Notes: generated by a model not told the origin, from the sequence alone. 40,899 nucleotides of DNA from DASYAE01 sp036501535 (GCA_036501535.1 DASYAE010000265.1:1-40899), one strand, 5' to 3'; numbered from the stretch's first letter, positions 1 to 7,660 are shown. Translations and numbers: made by a program.

Positions 1-2
1 CC

Positions 3-56
3 CCCGGCCGCTACACCGCCCCCGACACCCTGCTCGCCTTCCTCAGCCAACTCTGA
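3..56 (+). pseudogene. C-terminal fragment of an unidentified protein
   Basis: The first bases read, in the frame ending at the TGA of 54-56, as a 17-residue tail (PGRYTAPDTLLAFLSQL) in codons rich in third-position C. The gene would begin left of the window. Such tails occur in some actinobacterial transposases, but I cannot assign a family from 17 residues. It lies just left of the point where the group II intron reverse transcriptase loses homology, so it may belong to another element or to whatever replaced the intron's 3' part. Low confidence. Confidence 0.25.
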
Positions 57-82
57 AATGTCGCGCCCAACCCCGAGTACCA

Positions 83-1198
83 TCACCCCGACCAGGCCGA
101 ACAGTCCGGCATCGGCATAGCCGGGCAGTCTACATATCCCAGAAAATCACAGCCCTCATCGAGGTGGACGATGCGCGTCTTGTCCTCGTTGAAGGCCAGG
201 CCCCTGGGCGCCAGCCACACGGTCAACCTGTCTTTGACCTGTTCTGCCTCGCCTCGGCTGTGACAGAGCACGACCATGTCGTCTGCATAGCGGACCGCGA
301 CGGGACACCCCGCCTCGGTCTCACCGGCGTGGGCGCCGGTTCGCCGGTAGCGCACCCCGGCAGCCTGCTCCATACCGTGCAGCGCCACGTTCATGAGCAC
401 GGGGGAAACCACCCCGCCTTGCGGGGTCCCCTCGTGCATCGGGGCGAAACGACCCTGATCGATCACACCCGCCTTCAACCATCCCTCGATCATTCCCCGA
501 CCGGGGAACGTGCCGAGCGAGGCCAGAAGGTGATCATGATCGATTCGGTCGAACGCCGCCGCCAGGTCCGCGTCAAGCACCCACTGCCGTTTCGGGAACT
601 TACCCTTGACGGTCTGGAAGATCGCTTGAATCGCGTCATGGCAGCCGCGGCCGGGCCGAAACCCGTAGGAGCGCGGTTCGAACCGCGCCTCCCACTCCGG
701 TTCCAACGCGTTGACCGCCAGAGCCTGAAGAGCCCTGTCGGCGATCACGGGAATCCCGAGGCCGCGCCGTCGTCCGTTCGCCTTGGCTATATACACCCGC
801 TTAACCGGCTTGGGTGTCCACGGCCTGGCCCGGCGCTGCACCCAGTCGGCCAGCTCGGCCTTCTGAGACGCCAGCAGCGCCGTCCGCCCGTCGACGCCCG
901 CCGTCGCGCGGCCGGCATTGATCTCGGTCACCCGGCGCACGCTCACCCGAGCGTTCGCCTGCGACCTGAGCATCAACTTCTGTAGATTTCGGACCTTCTT
1001 GAGGTCCCCTGCCTGCGATGCCGTGAAGATGCGCTGCCGCAAACGCCGTACCTCGTCCTCGGCCGCCCGCCAGTCTATCGACAGCCAGTCGGAGACGCCG
1101 TCCTCCGGTCCGTTCACCATCCCGATTTCAGGCACCACGGCCACAGCCGCCAGCACCTGTCCCGTCATGGCGTCCAACTTGCCCTTCGGTTCCGGCAT
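83..1198 (-). CDS. ltrA: Group II intron reverse transcriptase/maturase, C-terminally truncated
   Basis: This is a 371-residue group II intron-encoded reverse transcriptase. Visible are the N-terminal RT0-like region (about residues 40-100, with the TAGVDG stretch), fingers (VYIAKANGRRRGLGIP, 136-151; FRPGRGCHDAI, 180-190), and palm with DADLAAAFDRIDH (209-221), HEGTPQGGVVSP (255-266) and the catalytic YADD (304-307). The segment FNEDKTRIVH...DFLGY (336-355) is the usual lead into the thumb/X domain. After FLGY the sequence becomes unrelated (VDCPAMPMPDCSAWSG) and stops, so the maturase X domain, DNA-binding domain and any HNH endonuclease are missing; family members are usually about 420-600 residues. 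Splicing and mobility should therefore be lost. It sits inside the intron whose 5' end is at 1844. Confidence 0.85.
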   Translation of the reverse strand: MPEPKGKLDAMTGQVLAAVAVVPEIGMVNGPEDGVSDWLSIDWRAAEDEVRRLRQRIFTASQAGDLKKVRNLQKLMLRSQANARVSVRRVTEINAGRATAGVDGRTALLASQKAELADWVQRRARPWTPKPVKRVYIAKANGRRRGLGIPVIADRALQALAVNALEPEWEARFEPRSYGFRPGRGCHDAIQAIFQTVKGKFPKRQWVLDADLAAAFDRIDHDHLLASLGTFPGRGMIEGWLKAGVIDQGRFAPMHEGTPQGGVVSPVLMNVALHGMEQAAGVRYRRTGAHAGETEAGCPVAVRYADDMVVLCHSRGEAEQVKDRLTVWLAPRGLAFNEDKTRIVHLDEGCDFLGYVDCPAMPMPDCSAWSG

Positions 1199-1844
1199 CC
1201 TTGTTCATCGCCTCCGCACAGGCCCACCTGATCCACGTCAGCTCCCTTTCGGGCCGGACCCAGGTCCGTATCCGGCCGGTTATCCGGAGGCGATCGGCGA
1301 AGGAGCCGACCATACGCCCCGGTTTCCCGCTGCCTTTCGGCCACCGGCGTTCGCTTCTTGGATCATCCTGCGCCCGCTGGGGAATCGGGCCTTCCTCACG
1401 GTCGGCTTGCCGGACCCAGACCCTCGGATCCGGACCCCATCGGGGTTGTCACGTTCCACACGAGTCAGATACGACCGGGGCGGGGTGCCCCCTCTACTCC
1501 GGGGCGGCGGTGTCCTCCCGGTCGACAAGGAATCCCCGACCGGCGCCTGCCGCTTCACAACGGCCAGCCCTATCCTCCGCTGCCACAACCCATCGGCGGA
1601 GTGCAAGATCACGAAGCATCATCAGGGGTTCACTCACGTTCACCCGTCCGGTCTTCCCCTCGCCGGTAGCCCGCGGATGGAACGCGGGCCCTTGGGCTTC
1701 TACCCCCGAGCTTCGCACCCCGCGATCACTCGCGACGCACGTCGGGGTGGGGACAGGCCTTGAACACTGGCCCGGATCTACACCGTCGACATCAGCCGAC
1801 CTCCATCGGTGAGCTCACTACACTCGTGCGACCTCGCGTCGCAC
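133..1844 (-). mobile_element. 3'-truncated group II intron
   Basis: On the minus strand the element starts at 1844 with GTGCGAC, matching the GUGYG 5' consensus of group II introns, directly after the transposase codons for DTKKKE. Residues after that point no longer fit the transposase, which fixes the insertion site. About 646 nt without a convincing gene (1199-1844) precede the reverse transcriptase, the expected size for ribozyme domains I-III plus the start of IV. The 3' end is lost: homology of the encoded protein ends near 133, so domains V and VI and the 3' splice site cannot be present here. The left boundary is approximate. The remnant is inferred to be inactive. Confidence 0.72.
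1199..1844 (-). ncRNA. Group II intron 5' ribozyme region (domains I-III)
   Basis: This stretch lies between the intron 5' boundary and the reverse transcriptase start. It opens with a perfect GTGCGAC-N5-GTCGCAC hairpin (1826-1844). Short open frames exist on both strands, but none has recognisable protein content. By position and length it should encode domain I, including the exon-binding sites, and domains II-III. I could not fold it by eye, so the domain assignment is positional. Confidence 0.55.
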
Positions 1845-2431
1845 CTCCTTCTTTTTGGTGTCCACGCTGATCACGGGCTGGCCCTGGGCCAGCAACGCGC
1901 GGGTGGTGTCGTTGATGTGGGAAACTGCCGGTCGCGGTCCTCGCCGTGGGCTGCTGTGCCTTCCAGGACCTTCGCGGTGCCGCGCAGGCTGTAGCCGTGT
2001 TCGCGCAGCAGGCGCCCCACCGTGGTGTGGCAGAGATCGAACCCATGATTGACCAGCTCATCAGCGAGGGAGCGGGTGGATTTCACCGTCCAGCGCAGCG
2101 GGTTTTGCGGATCGCCGCGCTCTTCCGGCTCGATCAGCGCGTCCAGCACCGGCCATAGCTCTGGGTAGGTCAGTTCGATCCCCCGCCGTCCAGCCCCAGC
2201 GCGCCTGGTGCTCTCGACCGGGGCGCCCTCCTCGAGGACATCGCGCATCCCCGCGCCCACCGTGCTGCCGGAAAGTCCCGCCGCCGCTGCGACCGCGCCG
2301 GCCGAACCATCACCGAAGGCCAAGGCCAGAGCCCCGGCCGACAAACGCAAGAGTTTCTCATCCAGGTACGGTGACATCGAGATGAAGAAGGAACCTGCGA
2401 TATGATCACGAACGTCCGGATCGATCCTCAT
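1845..2431 (-). pseudogene. ISAzo13-family transposase, 5' part, frameshifted and intron-interrupted
   Basis: From ATG 2431 the protein shows the ISAzo13-family N-terminus: MSPYLDEKLLRLSAGALALAFG with a helix-turn-helix, then a Gly/Arg-rich linker (AGAGRRG), the PELWPVLDALIEPEERGDPQNPLRWT segment, and KSTRSLADEL...HTTVGRLLREHGYSL. The reading frame breaks at CAG TTT CCC ACA (1916-1927): the expected HINDTTRALLAQGQPVISVDTKKKE continues in the -1 frame to 1845. Beyond it the intron begins. The DDE catalytic core that follows DTKKKE in this family is absent from the window. The shift could be a single-base loss or a -1 recoding site; either way this copy is dead because its 3' half is missing. 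Confidence 0.8.
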
Positions 2432-2484
2432 ACCATATGAACGAGCTGCGACACGCGAGGTTACGACTTAAAAACCTCCAGCTC
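1845..2484 (-). mobile_element. ISAzo13-like insertion sequence remnant
   Basis: The remnant runs from the intron insertion point to the place where the DUF5995 reading frame loses homology, near 2476-2490. The terminal bases on the minus strand probably begin around GGAGCTGGAGG at 2484. I did not recognise a terminal inverted repeat with certainty and the other end is not in the window, so the outer boundary is approximate and no target duplication can be checked. Confidence 0.55.
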
Positions 2485-2640
2485 CATTGGGCCTGCGGCC
2501 AGCTCCTGGTTCACGAGTTGCGTCACTTGCAGGTACATGTCGTTGAAGCAGGCTACGCCGTCGTCCGGCGGCAGGTCCTTTTCGATCTGCTGCATTCGCG
2601 CGATCACGTCGGCGATGGTGCCAGGAGCTCCGATCGGCAT
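2461..2640 (-). pseudogene. DUF5995 family protein, N-terminal fragment
   Basis: From ATG 2640 the protein begins MPIGAPGTIADVIARMQQIE, then KDLPPDDGVACFNDMYLQVTQLVNQELAAG. This is the characteristic N-terminus of DUF5995 proteins (ID.VIARM..I...LP..DGVACFN.MYL.VT), which are normally more than 200 residues. Here homology stops after about 50 residues, and a short unrelated tail (MELEVFKS) leads to the stop, so the gene was cut by the adjacent insertion sequence. The frame stays open upstream to 2856, but that part does not resemble the family, so 2640 is the better start. The function of DUF5995 is not known to me. Confidence 0.7.
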
Positions 2641-2861
2641 GCCAGCCACTTTTCCTGTCGGGGATTCTCGCGGGCTGGTCGGAGAGTACACGGAAGCCGC
2701 CCAGCTCACGCGGTATTCGTATCCCTCACACGGGTGAGTGGCGAGTGGAGTCGTTCGATTTCTCCAGAGTTCTCGTCCGCATCCCATCGGATCATAAGAA
2801 TGGCTCCGTCGAGGCGGCGCTGAATCGCGGTTCCCTGTTGTGCGTCGTACGGCCATTGGGG

Positions 2862-3335
2862 CTACCGGCGCGGCTGGTTGTCGCCTGCCGGGTCGAGCGC
2901 GTTGTTCATGGCCGCAAGGACGCGGATCGCGCAGCGCAGGTCATCGGGGTCGATGGCCGGCAGGGCGGCCTCGCGGGCCTGCCGGAACGCCGTGTCGCCG
3001 CGCCGGACCAGCTCGGTGCCGGCCGGGGTGAGGGTGACGGTGTTCTCCCGGCGGCTGTGCGCCGAGGGCTCGACGTTCATCAGCCCCGCGGAGACCGCGT
3101 TGTCGATCTGGCGGCTGACGGTGCCCTTGGTCAGGCCGAGCCGGTCGGCGAGCTTCTGCTGGTTCAGCGGGCCGGGGTGGGCATCGGCGACGGACAGCAC
3201 GAGGAACTGGGCCAGGGAGATGCCCAGCTCCTGCTGGAACAGCGCCTCGCCGGCGCGATCCATCAGGCCGACGACGCGGCGGGTGAGGTACCAGAGCATG
3301 GCGAGGTCGTCCGGCATCGGCGGCTGGGGCTCCAT
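2862..3335 (-). CDS. MarR family transcriptional regulator
   Basis: This 157-residue winged-helix regulator starts best at ATG 3335 (MEPQPPMPDDLAMLWYLTRR); an in-frame extension to 3401 runs through the operator region and looks non-coding. The MarR core is clear: helix LAMLWYLTRRVVGLMDRAGEALF, then FLVLSVADAHPGPLNQQKLADRLGLTKGTVSRQIDNAVSAGLM (recognition helix GLTKGTVSRQID) and the wing SRRENTVTLTPAGTEL. It is divergent from a quinone reductase, with a palindrome between them. By analogy with similar pairs it is inferred to repress the reductase and itself, released by a quinone, electrophile or oxidant. It has no Cys in the encoded protein, which argues against thiol sensing. Confidence 0.88.
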   Translation of the reverse strand: MEPQPPMPDDLAMLWYLTRRVVGLMDRAGEALFQQELGISLAQFLVLSVADAHPGPLNQQKLADRLGLTKGTVSRQIDNAVSAGLMNVEPSAHSRRENTVTLTPAGTELVRRGDTAFRQAREAALPAIDPDDLRCAIRVLAAMNNALDPAGDNQPRR

Positions 3336-3356
3336 GGGTCCAGGATAGCTGTTCGT

Positions 3357-3362
3357 TTGACA
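3357..3362 (+). promoter_or_regulatory. Candidate -35 box (TTGACA) of the quinone reductase
   Basis: A consensus TTGACA lies 62 bp before the ATG at 3425. The palindrome at 3370-3398 would cover the spacer and -10 region, consistent with repression by the divergent MarR protein. No good -10 hexamer is visible. Confidence 0.4.
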
Positions 3363-3369
3363 GGCGACG

Positions 3370-3398
3370 GTTTGAAGTGCAACCGTTGCAGTCGAAAC
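3370..3398. promoter_or_regulatory. MarR-type operator palindrome
   Basis: The core TGCAACCGTTGCA (3378-3390) is a perfect 6+6 inverted repeat about C3384. The flanks GTTT (3370-3373) and AAAC (3395-3398) extend the symmetry. The site lies in the marR/quinone-reductase intergenic region and matches the size and TTGCA/TGCAA flavour of many MarR operators. Confidence 0.65.
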
Positions 3399-3424
3399 CA
3401 TTGCCGGCTCTCCGGGAGTACCAC

Positions 3425-4069
3425 ATGCGGGTCCTGATAGTCCTCGACCATCCCTACACGCTCGCCTCGGCCGACAACGTCCCGCACCGGCGCAGCTTCA
3501 CCGCCGCCGTGACTGCGGCGGCCATCCGCGGCATCACTGCCGCCGGACACGAGGCCGACCTGATCGACCTGGCCGCCGACGGGTTCTCCCCCGCGATGAC
3601 CGGTGCGGACCTGGCCGCCTGGCGGCAAGGCGCCGCGGTCGACCCGCTGGTGCGCGACTACCAGCAGCGCCTGCTGGCCGCCGACCACCTGGTGTTCGCG
3701 TTCCCGGTGTGGTGGGAGGCGATGCCCGCGGCCACCAAGGGCTTCCTGGACCGGGTGCTCACCAAGGGCGTCATGTTCGACGAACTGGCCGGGGCAAAGG
3801 GCAACCCGTTCCGCAATCTGATGCCGCGGCTGCGAGCCGTCACGGTGCTGTCCGTCATGACCACGCCGGACAAGGCCTACCGCTGGTGGTACCGCGACCC
3901 GCTGACGAAGATCCTGTTCAAGGGCGCCTTCGGCAAGATCGGCATCAGGGATCTGCGGTGGATCAACTTCGACCGGGTCACCGACCGGACTCCCGAACAG
4001 CGCGACCGCCTGTTGCACGACACCGAGACCCGTTTCGCCGCGCTCGCTAAGCTGCGGCCGTGTGAGTGA
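3425..4069 (+). CDS. NAD(P)H dehydrogenase (quinone)/flavodoxin-fold oxidoreductase
   Basis: This 214-residue cytosolic flavoprotein of the NQO1/MdaB/KefF flavodoxin-like fold starts at ATG 3425, with GGGAG six bases upstream. The N-terminus MRVLIVLDHPYTLASADNVPHRRS is the first strand and FMN/FAD phosphate loop. HLVFAFPVWWEAMPAATKGFLDRVLTKGVMFD is the family signature around the isoalloxazine-binding loop. PDKAYRWWYRDP and IRDLRWINFDRV complete the domain. Family members reduce quinones or other electrophiles with NAD(P)H. Divergence from a MarR repressor fits a detoxification role. It shares an 8-bp overlap with the following phosphotransferase, which suggests a two-gene transcript. Confidence 0.87.
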   Translation: MRVLIVLDHPYTLASADNVPHRRSFTAAVTAAAIRGITAAGHEADLIDLAADGFSPAMTGADLAAWRQGAAVDPLVRDYQQRLLAADHLVFAFPVWWEAMPAATKGFLDRVLTKGVMFDELAGAKGNPFRNLMPRLRAVTVLSVMTTPDKAYRWWYRDPLTKILFKGAFGKIGIRDLRWINFDRVTDRTPEQRDRLLHDTETRFAALAKLRPCE

Positions 4070-4901
4070 AGAAGAGCCGCTGATCGCAGATGGCTTCACC
4101 CGGGGGATCGTGCGGATCGGGGACACGGTGCGCCGACCGCTGCGGCCGTTCAGCCTGACGGTGCAAGCGTACTTAGGCCGTCTGCGCGATGCCGGATTCA
4201 CCGGCGCACCGCTTCCCCTCGGCGTCGACGAGCAGGGGCGAGAAGTGCTCTCATTCGTCGCCGGTGACGTGGCGCGCTGGCTCCCGCCGGCGCAGAGGGC
4301 GGGCAACGAGGTGCTTGAAGCCCTGGCCCGGCTGATCCGCTCGCTGCACGAAGCATCGGCCGGATGGGTGCCGCCGCCCGACGCGGTGTGGGGCGGCGCT
4401 CCGGCCAACTCGGGACGCATCGCCGAGTTCGCCGAGTTCGTCGAGTTGGTAAGCCACCGTGACTACGCCTTGGGCAATGTGGTCTTCCGCGACGGGCTGC
4501 CCGCCGCGCTGATCGACTTCGACCTGGCCAGGCCGACCACCCGGGTCTACGACATCGCGAACGCGCTGTGGTACTGGGCGCCGCTGCGCGATCCGCGGGA
4601 CCGGCCGCCCTTGTTGGCGGACGCCGACATCCCTGACCGGGTCGCAGTGTTCGCTGACGCCTATGGCATGACGGCGCGGCAGCGCGCCGAGTTGGTGCCG
4701 GTGGCCGTTGACATGGTGCGCCGCTATCACGAGGGTTCCCGCGCCTCGGCCGAGTTGGATCCCGTGTGGCGCAGGGCGTGGGAAGAGGGCGGCGGTCTCG
4801 CCGGGACCCCCGCAAAGGATTACCTGCCTCGTGCCGAGGCGTGGATGCGCGAGATCGCCCCGGCGATCGCCGCCAGGCTCGTAGGCATACCAGAGCCGTG
4901 A
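4062..4901 (+). CDS. Phosphotransferase (APH/choline kinase fold; trifolitoxin-immunity-like)
   Basis: A GTG start at 4062 overlaps the end of the quinone reductase (GTGTGAGTGA). The 279-residue product has the N-lobe pattern GIVRIGDTVRRPLRPFSLTVQAYLGRLRDAGFTGAP...REVLSFVAGDV, seen in aminoglycoside-phosphotransferase-like proteins sometimes called trifolitoxin immunity proteins. The catalytic loop is HRDYALGN (H132, D134, N139), fitting HxDxxxxN, and IDFDLA (151-156) supplies the metal-binding Asp. The substrate cannot be told from sequence; resistance or small-molecule kinase activity is possible. The translational overlap links it to the MarR/quinone-reductase locus. Confidence 0.78.
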   Translation: MSEEEPLIADGFTRGIVRIGDTVRRPLRPFSLTVQAYLGRLRDAGFTGAPLPLGVDEQGREVLSFVAGDVARWLPPAQRAGNEVLEALARLIRSLHEASAGWVPPPDAVWGGAPANSGRIAEFAEFVELVSHRDYALGNVVFRDGLPAALIDFDLARPTTRVYDIANALWYWAPLRDPRDRPPLLADADIPDRVAVFADAYGMTARQRAELVPVAVDMVRRYHEGSRASAELDPVWRRAWEEGGGLAGTPAKDYLPRAEAWMREIAPAIAARLVGIPEP

Positions 4902-5050
4902 CGAAACTGAACGAGCTGCGGATAAGGGGACGCCGACACGGGAGCAGTTGTCTCATTAAGATGTGTGGCGACCACGATATTGGCGAGAGCGCCGACACGG
5001 TGGGAAGCGGAAACGGGGTTCTGCGCTCTCTGCGAATGAAGGGGATCCTC

Positions 5051-6703
5051 ATGTCACATCGCGATATCACCACGATCATCGCGTCGCCCGGCCGTCGGGC
5101 GCGACGCGGCTTGGCCGGGCTCGCCGCCGCGGCGATGACCGCCGCACTCGCGGTGGCGGTGTCCGCAGTGCCCGCCCACGCGGCGACCGGCACCGTGGCG
5201 TACGTGGTCGACAACGGCTCCAACTCGGTCTCGGTGATCGACACGGCCACCAACGCCATCACCGCGACCATCCCGGTCGGCGACAACGCGCGGGATCTGG
5301 CGGCCAGTCCGTCCGGCGACCTCGTCTACGTCGCCAACGCGTACTCGAACTCGGTCTCGGTGATCGACACGGCCACCAACACGGTCACCGCGACCATCCC
5401 GGTCGGCAACGGCCCCGCCGGTATGGCGTTCAGCCCGTCGGGCGCGGTCGCCTACGTCACCAACTCGAACCTCGACGGCACCGTCTCGGTGATCGACACC
5501 GCCACCAGCACGGTGACCGCGACCATCCCGGTCGGCGAGGACCCGGGCAGTGTGGCGGTCAGTCCGGACGGCAGCCTCGTCTACGTCATCAACACGCCCG
5601 ACGGCACGATGTCGGTGATCGACGCGGCCGACAACACCGTCCTGACGACCAACCAGGTCGGCTCCGCCCCGGAAAGTGTGGCGTTCAACCCGTCCGGCGC
5701 CTACGCCTACGTCACCGACTACATCGACAACGTCGTCTGGGTGATCGACACGAGCGACAGCCGGCCGGTCGCGTCCATCCCGGTCGGCATCAACCCGGCC
5801 GGTGTGGCGTTCAGTCCGTCCGGCGCCGTCGCCTACGTCACCAACTCCTTCGGCAACACGGTCTCGGTGATCGACACCGCCACCAACACGGTCACCGCGA
5901 CCATCCCGGTCGGCACCGTCCCGCAGTATGTCGCGGTCAGTCCGTCCGGCGACCTCGTCTACGTCACCAACTACATAGACAGCACGATCTCGGTGATCGA
6001 CGCGGCCGGCAACACGGTCACCGCGACCATCCCTGGCGGCGACGATCCGTCCGGCGTCGTCCTCCTCAACGCACCCGCCGTGCCGCCGAGTGTCACGGGC
6101 CTGAGTCCGAGCATCGGTCCGCTGGCGGGCGGGACGAGCGTGACGGTCACCGGCAGCGGGTTCACCGGCGCCACCGCGGTGGACTTCGGCGCCACCCCGG
6201 CGACCTCGTTCACCGTGGACAGCGACACCCGGATCACCGCCGTCGCTCCGGCATCCGGCTACGGCGCGGCCGAAGTCACCGTCACCACCCCGGCCGGCAC
6301 AAGCACCGCCACCGCCACCGACCGCTACACGTACGTCCAAGACCTCGCACGGGTCACCGCCGCCGGACGCGTCGCCGTCGGCAGCCACGACGCCGAGTTC
6401 GAACTGCGCCTGCTGCGCACCGCCGAGGGCGGGCCGATCACCGGGCACCTGGAGTTCAACGACCAGGCCGCCGGCGTGCATCTGGACCGGGCCGCCTTCA
6501 CCGGCTTCTACCTGACCAGCGCGACCACCGCGTATGCCGCCGGCACCGCCACCTGCCGAATCAGCGGCGCCAGCAGCCCGTGCACGTTCAGCCTGACCGC
6601 CACCGACGCGGCCAGCGGCAAGGACGGCTTTACCCTGACCTACAACAACACCACCACCGACGGCGGAACCGTCATCGGCGGCCACGTCACGATCACCCCG
6701 TAG
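5051..6703 (+). CDS. Secreted YVTN-type beta-propeller protein with IPT/TIG domain
   Basis: ATG 5051 is preceded by GAAGGGG at a good distance, so the long upstream open frame is discounted. The 550-residue product has an Arg-rich signal peptide (RRARRGLAGLAAAAMTAALAVAVSAVPAHA, cleavage near 44). Seven YVTN blades of about 42 residues follow, each with VSVIDTATNTVTATIPVG and a (V/A)AxSPSG(D/A)xxYV turn (about 47-340), closing a propeller. An IPT/TIG domain follows (LSPSIGPLAGGTSVTVTGSGFTGATAVDFG, about 345-430). The final 120 residues are a beta-rich domain I do not recognise, with two Cys. No sortase or membrane anchor is seen. Such proteins are extracellular and often bind partners; no catalytic activity is implied. 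Confidence 0.85.
   Translation: MSHRDITTIIASPGRRARRGLAGLAAAAMTAALAVAVSAVPAHAATGTVAYVVDNGSNSVSVIDTATNAITATIPVGDNARDLAASPSGDLVYVANAYSNSVSVIDTATNTVTATIPVGNGPAGMAFSPSGAVAYVTNSNLDGTVSVIDTATSTVTATIPVGEDPGSVAVSPDGSLVYVINTPDGTMSVIDAADNTVLTTNQVGSAPESVAFNPSGAYAYVTDYIDNVVWVIDTSDSRPVASIPVGINPAGVAFSPSGAVAYVTNSFGNTVSVIDTATNTVTATIPVGTVPQYVAVSPSGDLVYVTNYIDSTISVIDAAGNTVTATIPGGDDPSGVVLLNAPAVPPSVTGLSPSIGPLAGGTSVTVTGSGFTGATAVDFGATPATSFTVDSDTRITAVAPASGYGAAEVTVTTPAGTSTATATDRYTYVQDLARVTAAGRVAVGSHDAEFELRLLRTAEGGPITGHLEFNDQAAGVHLDRAAFTGFYLTSATTAYAAGTATCRISGASSPCTFSLTATDAASGKDGFTLTYNNTTTDGGTVIGGHVTITP
5185..6060 (+). repeat. Seven tandem ~126-bp coding repeats (YVTN blades)
   Basis: Long near-identical DNA words (for example TCGGTGATCGACACGGCCAC) recur about every 126-129 bp inside the propeller gene. 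The repeat period equals one blade, so the array is protein-level and in frame. Recombination could add or remove blades. Confidence 0.8.
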
Positions 6704-6787
6704 GGGACAAAGACGACTAAACTACAAGAAGCGGCGTACAGCGCGCAGCTGGCGGCAGGCCTGCCCATCAGTGAGCTGGCTCGCGCG

Positions 6788-7213
6788 GTGCTCGTGGAAG
6801 GCGATGGAAGAGTTCACCATCGGCACTGCGCGGCCTACATCCACGCCGTTCAGCAGACGGAGTGGTTCAAGGCCGCGTTCACGGCGCACACCGAACCCGT
6901 GACCGTCGTGGGGGGCCGCGGCGTCAGCCACGCCGACGCTGCCCTGCGTTGGGTGAAGATCGGCACGAACGACCGGTCGGACGCCGGTAAATGCGAGCAC
7001 GCATGTCTTCATGAACTCGCGCACATCGTGACCTCCGACTACGGGCTGGCAAGGGAACTGCGCGAGCCGGTTCACGGCAGGGCGAGTAGCAGAGGTCATC
7101 ATCACGCGTGGCGCGCCAACTTCGTCCTCATCGTGCGGGAGACGCTGGGGAAGCAGGCGGCGCTGCGGCTGAGGCACGAGTTCGACGCGTGGGGGCTGCC
7201 GACGCGCAAGTGA
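6788..7213 (+). CDS. Putative zinc metallohydrolase (TIGR04338-like)
   Basis: From GTG 6788 the protein has 141 residues. It contains CLHELAHIVTSD (residues 73-84), an HExxH-type zinc motif (H75, H79), followed 25 residues on by GHHHAWRANFVLIVRETLG, which offers a third His ligand. The ending LRHEFDAWGLPTR is typical of the actinobacterial family TIGR04338. The frame is open back to 6704 and the upstream codons (KLQEAAYSAQLAAGLPISELARA) look coding and like the family's N-terminus, but no ATG, GTG or TTG start is present there. The true start is thus uncertain: a CTG, or a lost ATG near ACG 6713. Substrate unknown. Confidence 0.7.
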   Translation: MLVEGDGRVHHRHCAAYIHAVQQTEWFKAAFTAHTEPVTVVGGRGVSHADAALRWVKIGTNDRSDAGKCEHACLHELAHIVTSDYGLARELREPVHGRASSRGHHHAWRANFVLIVRETLGKQAALRLRHEFDAWGLPTRK

Positions 7214-7315
7214 TCCCCCGCCGATTGTGTCAGTGGTCGTGCGTAGATTGGGCACCGTTCGGCAGCGCGCGCCGAGCGGCGATGGACGACCAGGCCAATC
7301 TCGGATTGGGGAATC

Positions 7316-7660
7316 ATGTACCGACAGGGCGACGTCCTGATCGTGCCAGTGGCCGGCCCGGTGGACGAAGCACCGCCGGCGGTCGCTGCGGCGATCGCCG
7401 GGATCGCGCCGGCGCAGCGCGATGCGCGCGGGCGGATGGTGCTCGCGTTGGGCGAGGTGACCGGGCACGCGCACGCCGTGGTCGGGAAGGGCGCGCTCTA
7501 CCCGAGCATCGCAGAGTTCGAACCGATGCACCTGCACCTGCCGCACGGCGGGCGCGTCGTGCATGAGGAGCACGCGGCGTTCACGCTGCCGGCCGGCTGG
7601 TACAAGGTGGTACGGCAGCGTGAGTACGAGCCCGGATCGCTTCGGATGGTGGCCGACTGA
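7316..7660 (+). CDS. Small conserved protein with GEVTGHAH / HEEH / QREY motifs
   Basis: ATG 7316 lies just after GGGGAATC. The 114-residue protein opens with MYRQGDVLIVPV, then GEVTGHAHAV (about 51-60), GGRVVHEEHAAFTLPAGWYKVVRQREYEP, and ends with a charged tail. This pattern is a widespread hypothetical family in actinobacteria and their phages. The His/Glu-rich motifs on predicted beta strands suggest a small barrel, possibly metal-binding, but no function is established to my knowledge. Its stop overlaps the start of the next gene (TGATG at 7658-7662), so the two are translationally coupled and probably work together. Confidence 0.7.
   Translation: MYRQGDVLIVPVAGPVDEAPPAVAAAIAGIAPAQRDARGRMVLALGEVTGHAHAVVGKGALYPSIAEFEPMHLHLPHGGRVVHEEHAAFTLPAGWYKVVRQREYEPGSLRMVAD

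Noticed and set aside
5185..6060. Possible CRISPR array from regularly spaced repeats
   Set aside because: The repeats are in frame, 126-129 bp long and encode YVTN propeller blades; there are no spacers and no cas genes.
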